64,000 nucleotides of DNA, taken from Candidatus Ozemibacter sibiricus. Its GTDB lineage: Bacteria; Muiribacteriota; Ozemobacteria; Ozemobacterales; Ozemobacteraceae. The translations under genes were made by a program, and so were the position numbers. Under the pieces are notes generated by a model. It saw only the letters and a list, made by a program, of their open reading frames with translations, had not been told where the DNA came from and did no database searches. How positions within the stretch are numbered: position 1 is the first letter of the stretch; every line of letters begins with the position of its first letter. Shown here piece after piece: positions 1-7,794 of the stretch. The DNA is taken from positions 1 to 64,000 of the forward strand of contig QOQW01000006.1 of the NCBI GenBank assembly GCA_003327425.1. Direction: 5' to 3'.

Positions 1-100
1 CGCCTAGGTACAAGCCCCCCCCTTACAATTTTTTTGGCCCCCCCCAAAAAATAGGAAAACAAAGTTCCCCCAAAACAGGGGAAAATGGCTACCAAACTGG
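1..100. other. low-complexity contig edge, probably artefactual
   Basis: The first hundred bases are unlike the rest of the window. They are AT-richer and built of homopolymer runs: eight C at 15-22, seven T at 29-35, eight C at 38-45, six A at 46-51. No gene or hairpin is visible. Low-quality or misassembled contig-end sequence is the simplest reading. Confidence 0.5.
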
Positions 101-144
101 GTTCGCGATATTCACCGATAATTGCTGCTTGCCGATGGCCTTTA

Positions 145-2892
145 TCAGAACCCGAGGCGAAGGATCAGCGGATGGCGGCGGCGTATTTCCAGGAGGTCGA
201 TCTCGAGATCCGGGCGGAAGGAGACCCCGCGGGTCAGGGTGAAGGTCTCCGGCTGGATCTGGAAGATGGCGGTGCCACGCGGCCCGGTCAGCAGCAGTTC
301 GCCTCCGGGTTGGAAGCATTGTTCGAGCTGGTCGGGCGTCAACGGCACCATCTCCTGATCGCTGTCGGTCTCCAGGAAGGGCAGGGGAATCACGTCGCCT
401 TCGGTCGGGTCAGGGACGGCCTCGCCCAGAGATGGGGCCGACCGGACGTGCACTTTGATGGTCGGATCGACGTAGATGAACTGGGAAAAGCGGTGGAACA
501 CTTCTTCCAGAGCGTTTTTAAGAGCCGCCTCGAGCGGTTGCCGGCTGCGGATGCGGTCGAGCAACAGCTGGGCCAGGTCGCCCAGCAGCGCTTCCAGAAC
601 CGGCACTTCGTTCTCCTGTTCGTCGGGGTCGAGGCAGGGGAAGCGGGCGCAACGGGCTCTGGCCTCCTGGCAGAGGCGCATCGGGGTGCGGGGAAGCAGC
701 AGCAGCTGGTCCACCACCCGGTCCCAGAACGTGCGCGTCTCCAGGATGATCTCGAGACGTCGGATGGGACGGCCAGTCCAGCGGCGTCGATGGCGGAGCA
801 GGAGGAAGCGGGAGGGCGAAGCCCGCCGCGACAGCCACGAATCGAGGGGCGGCAGGCTCAGGGAAGGGGCCATGATGCCTGGCGCCCCTGGCGGGGCAGG
901 GGTGACGGCAAGGTGCTGGAAGACCAGATCGGAGCTGATCTGGGGGGCCAGCAGGGGAATGGGCCGGGCGGAAGGCGGCGGTGGGAGGGAGACCGGCGAG
1001 GGATGACGGCGGTCCCATTCTTCAAGGGTCCAGAAGATGCCGCCGAAGGCTGCGGCGAGGGCGAGGGTCAGCCCCGCGGCGGCTTCCCAGGTGCCCCGAA
1101 GGAAAAATGCGGTCAGCCGTTGCCCCGCTCCGGCCTTGGTGCTCACCACAACCGGAAGGCCGGCAGCGGGCAGGTGGAGGAGGCCGATCAGGCCCAAACC
1201 AAGGCTGGCCGCGGCAAAGGAGGCGATGATCCAGATACGGCCGGGCCAGACCAGGTCAGGAGGGAGGCCGACCTGGGCCGCCAGAAGATCGATGCCGGCC
1301 AGGCCCCCCAGGTACCCCCAGGCGAGCAGCAAGCCAGCGCCGAGCCTGGGATGGAAGGTGAAATGCCCCCCATGGAGTCCATAGCCCAGGCTCAATCCCC
1401 AGATGACCAGCAGGAACCCGATAAGGGGGTGCCCAGTTGAGCCGGTAGCCAGGGCCGTGGCCAGGAATCCCCCGATGACGACCAGGGCCAGGCGGCCGTG
1501 CCAGCTCAGCCAGGCGGTTTCAGGGGTGTCGGGCGTGGGGCGTCGGGGTCCCACGACCAGCAACAGCCCGACCAGGAGAGCCAGAGCAGCCGGGAAGACC
1601 AGCAGCACCGCCCCGGCCCACTTCTGCAGGCGATCCGCCAGCAGGCCGTCCTGAAGAGAGACTTGAAACGCCAGCGGCTTGTGGCACTGGGTGGCGAGCA
1701 ACCGTCGCAGCATCTCGGTCGGTGAAAGGCCCAGCCTGGCCGCGAGCTGGGCGACGGGCGAACGACCTTGGGGCCCGCCGGTCCGGGCCGACTCATCCCC
1801 TTGCGGCGGCAGGACCAGGTCTTCGGCCAGGATCGTCGTGCCGCTGGCCGACCAGATCCTGAGCCGGAGGGGGAGTCCCTTCGGAAACGATCCAGGAAAG
1901 GGGATTCGCAGCATCCCCGCGGCCGAGGCCAGAGCATGGGAAGCCATCAGGTGGTTGCGTGCCCAGATCTCCAGGCGATGGGGCGAGGGCAGAGCCTGAT
2001 CGAACGTGATGAACAGACGCTGATCGATGAACCGTGCCTCCCATGCCGGGGGGGGCACCGGGGGTGGTTCGCTCCAGATCAATTCGGCTGGCGGCTCGGC
2101 GCGAGCGCCAGGGCTCAGGAGCCGATGCCAGAAATCGAAGCCGGGAATCAGGCGGTCGAGGTCGGGTAGAAGACTGGCCAGTGGGCGAGGTTGGAATGGG
2201 AAAAGAAGAGAGGTTTTGACCCGCCCGGCGGTCAGGTGGACCTGGAAATCGCCTGGCCCTGCGGTCGTGGGCAATCGCAAGATGAACCGGCCGGTGCCCG
2301 TCGTCGATGAGGTGACCAGCGTGCGGTTGACGATCTCCAGGCCGGAGGGCGGAACCGCCCGGACACGGGTCAGCAGGTTGGGCAGGGGCCGGGCGGTCGA
2401 CAGATCGAGGCCCGCGACTTCGAATATCCCCGTTTCCCCCGCGAATAGCGGCAGAGAGGGAGGAACCACCACCAATGCCAGCGGGGGGGCCAGTCGCAGG
2501 GCGAACGCGGCCAGATCGGCTTCAGGATACGAGGGCAGGAACAGCCTGGCGCGAAAGGGGCCTTCCGGCACCCCAGGCGGCAGAAACACCCGGGCCACAT
2601 AGCAACCTGGTTGGCGTTCCGTCAGGGGAACCTTGATCAGCGGGGGCGAGTCGCTCCGGGGGCCCCTGATCTGAAAATGCACCGGCAGATCGGTCAGGGG
2701 GCGGCCGCCCTCGGCGGTCCGGAAATAGAAGGCGATTTCCTGGGTGTCGCCGGTCTTCCAGCCGCTCGGGGGGGAAACGACGATCTCGGTCCGGGGAAGA
2801 CGCTCCAGCGACCGGATGAGCAGGAGGGCTGATCCGGCGAAACCTATGAGCAGGGCTCCCACGATCCCGAGGAGCAGCCAACGATTCTGCAT
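145..2892 (-). CDS. large multi-pass membrane protein with N-terminal beta-sandwich region, function unknown
   Basis: Encodes 915 residues that I do not recognise as a named family. Residues 7-27 form a membrane anchor or uncleaved signal. Residues about 35-230 are beta-rich with alternating hydrophobic strands and Pro/Gly turns, resembling macroglobulin- or Ig-like extracytoplasmic domains. A further predicted beta region lies at about 280-365. Six hydrophobic segments follow at about 427-448, 466-484, 488-505, 517-537, 551-577 and 602-621, then a Pro-rich linker and a soluble C-terminal part of roughly 290 residues. The start is the first ATG after a TTGACA-N17-TAGCTT promoter, but no clear Shine-Dalgarno sequence precedes it. 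It is divergent from recD2. An envelope role such as surface sensing or assembly is only inference. Confidence 0.75.
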   Translation of the reverse strand: MQNRWLLLGIVGALLIGFAGSALLLIRSLERLPRTEIVVSPPSGWKTGDTQEIAFYFRTAEGGRPLTDLPVHFQIRGPRSDSPPLIKVPLTERQPGCYVARVFLPPGVPEGPFRARLFLPSYPEADLAAFALRLAPPLALVVVPPSLPLFAGETGIFEVAGLDLSTARPLPNLLTRVRAVPPSGLEIVNRTLVTSSTTGTGRFILRLPTTAGPGDFQVHLTAGRVKTSLLFPFQPRPLASLLPDLDRLIPGFDFWHRLLSPGARAEPPAELIWSEPPPVPPPAWEARFIDQRLFITFDQALPSPHRLEIWARNHLMASHALASAAGMLRIPFPGSFPKGLPLRLRIWSASGTTILAEDLVLPPQGDESARTGGPQGRSPVAQLAARLGLSPTEMLRRLLATQCHKPLAFQVSLQDGLLADRLQKWAGAVLLVFPAALALLVGLLLVVGPRRPTPDTPETAWLSWHGRLALVVIGGFLATALATGSTGHPLIGFLLVIWGLSLGYGLHGGHFTFHPRLGAGLLLAWGYLGGLAGIDLLAAQVGLPPDLVWPGRIWIIASFAAASLGLGLIGLLHLPAAGLPVVVSTKAGAGQRLTAFFLRGTWEAAAGLTLALAAAFGGIFWTLEEWDRRHPSPVSLPPPPSARPIPLLAPQISSDLVFQHLAVTPAPPGAPGIMAPSLSLPPLDSWLSRRASPSRFLLLRHRRRWTGRPIRRLEIILETRTFWDRVVDQLLLLPRTPMRLCQEARARCARFPCLDPDEQENEVPVLEALLGDLAQLLLDRIRSRQPLEAALKNALEEVFHRFSQFIYVDPTIKVHVRSAPSLGEAVPDPTEGDVIPLPFLETDSDQEMVPLTPDQLEQCFQPGGELLLTGPRGTAIFQIQPETFTLTRGVSFRPDLEIDLLEIRRRHPLILRLGF

Positions 2893-2921
2893 GTGTCTGA
2901 GGCCCCGGCAGGGACGGGTTC

Positions 2922-2950
2922 AAGCTAACACCCGGCTGGCACCCTGTCAA
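2922..2950 (-). promoter_or_regulatory. sigma70-type promoter of the 915-residue membrane protein gene
   Basis: On the minus strand, -35 TTGACA (2945-2950) and -10 TAGCTT (2922-2927) are separated by exactly 17 bases. The -35 is a perfect consensus. Transcription would start near 2915, about 23 bases before the ATG. Confidence 0.7.
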
Positions 2951-3152
2951 CCGCGCAGCCAGTGACGGTATTTCTGAGGTCGAGTCGCCTGTTGAGGGAA
3001 ATCCGCAAGAATTGAGCAATGGATATGGCCCACCGAACGGAGACCTCTTCGACATGGCGAGAACGGCCGATTCGGGGCCGATCGAGCTTCCCCCGGGCTT
3101 CTGGCGAGACAATGGAAGGTGGGGTGCCAACCGGTGCGGTATCGGTGCAGGG

Positions 3153-3181
3153 TGGTCAGCGGGGAGATCATACCGTATAAT
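3153..3181 (+). promoter_or_regulatory. promoter of recD2 with very short leader
   Basis: TGGTCA (3153-3158), 17 bases, then a perfect TATAAT (3176-3181). The expected transcription start near 3188 leaves only about 10 bases before the chosen ATG at 3198. There is no Shine-Dalgarno sequence in that space. Confidence 0.55.
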
Positions 3182-3197
3182 TCCTCCTGTCACTCCC

Positions 3198-5399
3198 ATG
3201 GAAGCGGAATGCCTGACCGTCCTCGTTGAACGCATCACGTACACCAACCCCGACAACGGGTATTCGGTGCTCCGGACCTCCTGTCGGGGGCACCCCAATG
3301 GCGTGGTGGTGGTCGGCAACTTCGGGGTCGTCCATCCTGGCGAAGAGCTCCGCGTCTACGGCATGTGGACCTGCCACCCGCAGTTCGGGGTGCAGTTCCG
3401 GGCCATGCGGTACACGACGCTCAAGCCGGCCACCATCAAAGGCATCGAAAGATACCTCGGGTCGGGTATGATCAAGGGCATCGGGCCGGTGACCGCGCGC
3501 CGCCTGGTCGCCGCCTTCGGCACCGAAACCCTCGAGGTCATCGAACGCCACCCCGAACGCCTGACCGAGTGCCCGGGCATCGGGAAATCGCGAGCCGAGA
3601 AGATCACTGCGGGCTGGGCGCAGCAGAAGGCGGTCCAGGACGTGATGATCTTCCTGCAAGGCCACGGGATTTCCCCGGCCTATGCGGTCCGGATCTTCCG
3701 ATCGTTCGGGGCCGACGCGGTCCGCAAGGTCTCGGAAGACCCCTACATCCTGGCCTACGAAATCTCGGGGATCGGCTTCAAGACTGCTGACAAGATCGCG
3801 GCCGAGTTCGGCATCACCGGCACCGATCCGCGCCGCGTGCGGGCCGGACTGCTGTACCTGATGAATCAGGCGCTGGAAGACGGGCATGTATTCCTGCCCC
3901 AGCCTGAGCTGGCCAAACAGGCGCGCGACATCATGCAGTTCGATGACGACGCCGTGGTGGTCGCCGCCATCGATACCCTCCTGCAGGAAGAGCGTCTGTC
4001 CTTGCGCGTCTGGCAGGACCAGCGGCTCCTCTACCTGCCGCACGCCTACCAGGAAGAACAAGGGGCGGCCCACCGTCTGGCCGATCTGCTGTCCCGGCGG
4101 GCCCCCATCTCGCGGGAACGTCTGCTGGCGGCCCTCGATGGCGCCATGGCCCTGGAGGGGGTCTCGCTGACCGATCTGCAGGCCATGGCGGTCGAACGCA
4201 GCCTGGTCGAGCGGTTCCTCATCATCACCGGCGGTCCTGGCACCGGCAAGACCACCACCCTCCGCGCCGTGGTCGAGGCCCATCGGGTGCTGGGACGCCA
4301 GGTTGCCCTGGCCAGCCCGACCGGGCGCGCCGCCAAGCGGCTGGCCGAGGTCACCGGCCACGAGGCCAGAACCATCCATCGCCTGCTCGAATTCTCCCCG
4401 CAAGACAAAGGCTTCCGCTACAAGCCCGGCAACCCCCTGCCGTGCGATACCCTGATCGTCGACGAAGCCTCCATGCTGGATATGGGCTTGTTCTACCACC
4501 TGCTGCGGGCTTTGCCGTCGGGAGCGACCTTCGTCCTGGTAGGCGATGCCGACCAGCTGCCCTCGGTCGGCCCCGGGCTCGTCCTGCAGCAGCTGATCGC
4601 CTCGGGCGTGGTGCCGGTGGTGCGCCTGGAAACGGTGTTTCGGCAGGCCGAGACCTCGAGCATCATCACCAATGCCCACCGCATCAATCGCGGACAGATG
4701 CCGATCCTGCAGAAGCCCGACGGCAAGACCCGCACCGACAGCTATTTCCTCGAGATCGAATCCCCCGACCAGGGGATAGGACTGTTGAAAAATGTCGTGG
4801 CCTCCAGTCTGCCGAAGCGCTTCGGCTATGATCCGATCGCCGACATCCAGGTGCTGACGCCGATGCATCGGGGCAGCCTGGGGGCCGCGGCCCTGAACAC
4901 CGTCCTCCAGGAGGCGCTCAACCCGCCGTCTCCCGACAAACCCGAATTGAAGCACATGCACCGGGTGTTCCGGCCGGGCGACAAGGTCATCCAGTTGAAG
5001 AACAACTACGACCTCGAGGTGTTCAACGGCGACATCGGTCTGGTGCGCGAAGTGGCTCCCGAAGATCAAGAGCTGGTCATCGCCTTTCCGCAAGGCGAGA
5101 AGGTCTACCAGCCGGTCGACCTGCTCGATCTGTCACTGGCCTACGCCATCACCATCCACAAATCCCAGGGCAGCGAATACCCGGCGGTGGTGCTGGTGAT
5201 GACCACCCAGCATTACATGATGCTGCAGCGGAATCTGCTGTACACCGGGCTCACCCGGGCCCGCCGGACGCTGGTCCTGCTCGGGACGAAAAAAGCCATC
5301 TGGCTGGCCGTCAGCAACGCCAAACCGACCGTCCGCCATACGGTATTCGGCGCCCTGGTGGCCGAGAAGATGCAGGCGATCCTACCCTCCGAAAAATGA
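3198..5399 (+). CDS. recD2: RecD2-type ATP-dependent 5'-3' DNA helicase
   Basis: A superfamily 1B helicase of the RecD2 (RecD/TraA) type, found in bacteria without or outside RecBCD. The product has 733 residues. The N-terminal domain contains helix-hairpin-helix-like segments around residues 105-140 (GIGKSRAEKI), as in RecD2. Walker A, GGPGTGKTTT, is near residue 343, the DEASML box follows, and the C-terminal motif with IHKSQGSEY and GLTRARR is present. The frame is open upstream to 3012, but family proteins begin close to the ERITY motif, and a TATAAT sits just before the ATG at 3198, so that start is preferred. The last 18 bases overlap the convergent DUF5706 gene, leaving no room for a terminator. 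Expected role: DNA repair and replication-fork restart. Confidence 0.93.
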   Translation: MEAECLTVLVERITYTNPDNGYSVLRTSCRGHPNGVVVVGNFGVVHPGEELRVYGMWTCHPQFGVQFRAMRYTTLKPATIKGIERYLGSGMIKGIGPVTARRLVAAFGTETLEVIERHPERLTECPGIGKSRAEKITAGWAQQKAVQDVMIFLQGHGISPAYAVRIFRSFGADAVRKVSEDPYILAYEISGIGFKTADKIAAEFGITGTDPRRVRAGLLYLMNQALEDGHVFLPQPELAKQARDIMQFDDDAVVVAAIDTLLQEERLSLRVWQDQRLLYLPHAYQEEQGAAHRLADLLSRRAPISRERLLAALDGAMALEGVSLTDLQAMAVERSLVERFLIITGGPGTGKTTTLRAVVEAHRVLGRQVALASPTGRAAKRLAEVTGHEARTIHRLLEFSPQDKGFRYKPGNPLPCDTLIVDEASMLDMGLFYHLLRALPSGATFVLVGDADQLPSVGPGLVLQQLIASGVVPVVRLETVFRQAETSSIITNAHRINRGQMPILQKPDGKTRTDSYFLEIESPDQGIGLLKNVVASSLPKRFGYDPIADIQVLTPMHRGSLGAAALNTVLQEALNPPSPDKPELKHMHRVFRPGDKVIQLKNNYDLEVFNGDIGLVREVAPEDQELVIAFPQGEKVYQPVDLLDLSLAYAITIHKSQGSEYPAVVLVMTTQHYMMLQRNLLYTGLTRARRTLVLLGTKKAIWLAVSNAKPTVRHTVFGALVAEKMQAILPSEK

Positions 5400-5921
5400 C
5401 AGCACCATGCAGGCGATCCACAGCAGGCACGACAGGAACGTCATCGACTGGGCGCTGCTGTAGACCGAGAATTTCGCATGGGCGATGCTCGACACGATGT
5501 AGATGTTGCGCAGGAGGGAATCGAGAAACCGCCGGCAGTCATGGGCATTGAACTCATTGATGTAGGCTTCGGGGCTGGTCGTTTCGACGATGTCTTTGTA
5601 GTAGACCAGGCTGGTGGTGGCAGGATCATCATCGATCATCGGCAGCTTCCGCGTCGAAATGACGTTCATCGACAGCAGGATCGACAGGATGCACGACCCC
5701 AGGAATCCCAGGAACACCAGGTACCCCGGCCCGGACAGCTTCTGCAGGGTCGCGATGAAGGGGCTGAGCGCGGCCAGGAATATGGAATTGATGAGGAGCA
5801 GGCCGTTGGCCTTGGTATCGGCGAACTGGATCAGCCCCTGATTGTACGAAAGGATGCTGAAAGCGACCTCGATCTGCTTGGTCACCGGAACTTCTTCTTT
5901 GGTCTTCCGATCCAGATACAT
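5382..5921 (-). CDS. PycTM/DUF5706-type small membrane protein (Pycsar-effector-like)
   Basis: Encodes 179 residues. Membrane segments lie near 38-58, 66-86 and 158-177. The motif ADTKA at 34-38 just before TM1, the central VYYKDI...SPEAY segment (about 106-120) and the IAHAKFSVYSSAQ segment before TM3 match the DUF5706/PycTM pattern known from effectors of Pycsar anti-phage systems, where a cyclic pyrimidine nucleotide triggers membrane damage. A strong GGGAGGAG sits a few bases before the ATG. A long GC-rich hairpin lies in the leader. No uridylate/cytidylate cyclase gene is adjacent, so the defence role is unproven; many DUF5706 genes are solitary. The 3' end overlaps recD2 by 18 bases. 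Confidence 0.78.
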   Translation of the reverse strand: MYLDRKTKEEVPVTKQIEVAFSILSYNQGLIQFADTKANGLLLINSIFLAALSPFIATLQKLSGPGYLVFLGFLGSCILSILLSMNVISTRKLPMIDDDPATTSLVYYKDIVETTSPEAYINEFNAHDCRRFLDSLLRNIYIVSSIAHAKFSVYSSAQSMTFLSCLLWIACMVLSFFGG

Positions 5922-5942
5922 AGGCTCCTCCCAGGGAGAATC

Positions 5943-5977
5943 CAGCCGGCCCCTGACCCCGACGAGGGGCCTGGCTG
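5943..5977 (-). promoter_or_regulatory. stable leader hairpin upstream of the DUF5706 gene
   Basis: CAGCCGGCCCCT (5943-5954) pairs with AGGGGCC (5965-5971) plus GGCTG (5973-5977), a 12-bp GC-rich stem with one bulged base and a 10-base loop. It lies 21 bases upstream of the start codon and just upstream of the ribosome-binding site. No T-run follows on either strand, so a plain intrinsic terminator is unlikely. Confidence 0.5.
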
Positions 5978-6114
5978 TGATATGCCCTATGGTAGCAGAG
6001 TTTCGCGCCATTTGCATGGAGCATGGCTTGAACCTGACGGGGCGAGGGCAGCTTGATTCCGGCGGGCGGCCTCGGCGGGGGCGGCCCAAGAAATGGCGAA
6101 ACGGGCGGGCACCC

Positions 6115-6143
6115 TTGACGCTTTTCGAAACGGTTGTTAGGAT
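6115..6143 (+). promoter_or_regulatory. sigma70-type promoter of the glycine-zipper protein gene
   Basis: TTGACG (6115-6120), 17-base spacer, TAGGAT (6138-6143). Both boxes match the consensus in five and four positions. The leader would be about 45 bases, ending in an AGGGGG ribosome-binding site before the ATG at 6195. Confidence 0.65.
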
Positions 6144-6194
6144 TGAATTAAATTCCGGGGTACATCCAGATTTCAGAGTTTCAGGGGGTTCGGT

Positions 6195-7025
6195 ATGAAG
6201 AAGCGACGCCTGTTCACCACACCTCTGTGCATCGTGCTCTCCCTGTTGATGCTCATCGACTACGCCGTGTTCAACGTTCCGCCCGCCAAGGCGCTCGACA
6301 AGAAGAGCCTCTTGATCGGGGCCGGCGTCGGGGCGGCGGCGGGGGCAGGCATCGTGCTGGCCGCGCCGGCCATTGCCGGGGCCGTCGGGGCCGCCGGTGG
6401 CCTCGCCGGCATCGGGACGGCCATCGTCGGCGGTCTGGCCGCCGCGGGTGGAGCCCTGGTCGGCGTCGTCTCCGCCGTGGGCGGGGCCATCGCTGCCGGC
6501 ATCGGGGCCATCGGCGGGTTCATCATGGGCATCATCGGCAGTCCGCTCTTCATTCCCGCCCTCCTGGTCATCGGGGCGATCGCCATCGGCTACTACCTCT
6601 ACAAACGCCACAAGAAGCAGCAGCAGAGCAACTCCCCCGTCATTCCGGGCAGCGACAACATCGTGGTCACGCCCGGGGACTACGACATGAATCCGGTGTT
6701 CAATCCCACCGCGCCCGATCCCGTGACGATCGGCAATGAAGATACCATCACCATCGCCGGGAGCGATGTCACCATCAGCGATACACCGCCTTCCGTCTCG
6801 GTTCCGGCCACCACCGGCACCAGCGACACCACTCCCGTGGTCATCGGCGGCACCGATGCCACCAACGATGCCCTGGCGGCCGCCCATCGCCGCTACATTC
6901 AGGCCTACAACGAGTACACCCAGCTGGTCACCACCGGTGGCAGCGGCAATGTGAAGGAAGCCCTGGCCAAGTACAAGGCGGCCTACGCCGAGTACATGCA
7001 GTTGAAAGCCGCTTCCGGCCGCTGA
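6195..7025 (+). CDS. secreted or membrane protein with extended glycine-zipper region, function unknown
   Basis: Encodes 276 residues. A signal peptide covers about 1-34 (cleavage after AKA). Residues about 41-125 are almost entirely Gly/Ala/Val/Ile with many small-xxx-small glycine-zipper spacings. A hydrophobic segment at about 117-136 then ends in a basic stop-transfer stretch (YKRHKK). Residues 145-225 are Thr/Pro/Asp-rich and low-complexity, and the last 50 residues are predicted helical with two similar repeats (IQAYNEYTQL, KAAYAEYMQL). Such zippers pack in membranes or form pores and oligomers, but no named family is recognised. AGGGGG precedes the ATG. A convergent-side hairpin follows the stop. 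It is divergent from the DUF5706 gene. Confidence 0.75.
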   Translation: MKKRRLFTTPLCIVLSLLMLIDYAVFNVPPAKALDKKSLLIGAGVGAAAGAGIVLAAPAIAGAVGAAGGLAGIGTAIVGGLAAAGGALVGVVSAVGGAIAAGIGAIGGFIMGIIGSPLFIPALLVIGAIAIGYYLYKRHKKQQQSNSPVIPGSDNIVVTPGDYDMNPVFNPTAPDPVTIGNEDTITIAGSDVTISDTPPSVSVPATTGTSDTTPVVIGGTDATNDALAAAHRRYIQAYNEYTQLVTTGGSGNVKEALAKYKAAYAEYMQLKAASGR

Positions 7026-7062
7026 TCCCGACGCCGCCCCACGTCCTCTTCTCGCTTCTTCT

Positions 7063-7100
7063 CGCGCCCGGTCCGCCGGGCGCGGTTCATTTAACGAACC
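7063..7100 (+). terminator. candidate terminator between the glycine-zipper gene and rsmD
   Basis: An 8-bp perfect stem GCGCCCGG/CCGGGCGC (7063-7070, 7075-7082) with a 4-base loop is followed by a second hairpin GGTTC/GAACC (7084-7088, 7096-7100). No long T-run follows, so it may act in both directions between the convergent genes or not terminate at all. Confidence 0.4.
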
Positions 7101-7163
7101 ATGCTGGGCGGAGCACGTTGCCGCGTCGGTTCCAAGGGTGGTAGCCCCGGGGTGAGCAGAATC

Positions 7164-7787
7164 TCAGGCAGAGGGCCCGGGAGTGGGGGGGGCCGGTGCG
7201 GGATCGCCGGTTGCGGGTGCGAGGCTGGGTGGTCGGATCCGGAAGAAGGTCAACACCGTATCCCCAAAGGTCCGTTCGTCGAACAGCTCGAGGGCTGGCC
7301 GCCCGGCCAGGCCCAGATCGTCTTTCTTCTGGCGCTCGATGATAAAGATGGTGCGGGGAGTGAAGAGAGGACAGCTCGGCAACGCATCGAGGATCGGCGT
7401 CAGCAGTCCCTTCAGGTAGGGCGGGTCGATGCAGACGAGATCGAAGGGTTCGAGATCGGGGCGGGCCAGGAATTTCAGACAGTCCTGGCAGTAGACGCGC
7501 CCCTGCGCCGTAAAGCCGGTCAGGGCCAGATTTTCCCGGATGGTGCGGGCGCACTCGGGGGAATGGTCGACGAAGGCGGCGAACGAGGCCCCCCGCGACA
7601 ATGCTTCGATTCCCAGGCTGCCCGAGCCGGCGAACAGGTCGAGGAACCGGCAGTCGGGCAAGCGGGCGGCCAGGATCGAAAACAAGGATTGTTTGACCCG
7701 GTTCATGGCGGGGCGGGTCTTTCCCCCGCGAGGCATCTTGAGGGGACGGCCTTTGGCCGTGCCGGTGGCGACGCGCAGGGCGGTCAT
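7164..7787 (-). CDS. rsmD: 16S rRNA (guanine966-N2)-methyltransferase
   Basis: An S-adenosylmethionine-dependent methyltransferase that modifies G966 of 16S rRNA in the 30S subunit. The 207 residues contain the RsmD N-terminal GxxKGRxL segment, the family signature around TRPAMNRVKQSLF, the SAM-binding loop DLFAGSGSLGIEA near residue 50 and the catalytic DPPY near residue 120. The C-terminal tail is Pro/Ala-rich and adds about 20 residues to the usual length. The start lies 7 bases after the recG stop, so it is translated as the last gene of the HEAT-TPR, DUF4177-like, recG, rsmD series. A recG-rsmD pairing is seen in other bacteria. Confidence 0.93.
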   Translation of the reverse strand: MTALRVATGTAKGRPLKMPRGGKTRPAMNRVKQSLFSILAARLPDCRFLDLFAGSGSLGIEALSRGASFAAFVDHSPECARTIRENLALTGFTAQGRVYCQDCLKFLARPDLEPFDLVCIDPPYLKGLLTPILDALPSCPLFTPRTIFIIERQKKDDLGLAGRPALELFDERTFGDTVLTFFRIRPPSLAPATGDPAPAPPTPGPSA

Positions 7788-7794
7788 GCGGTGG

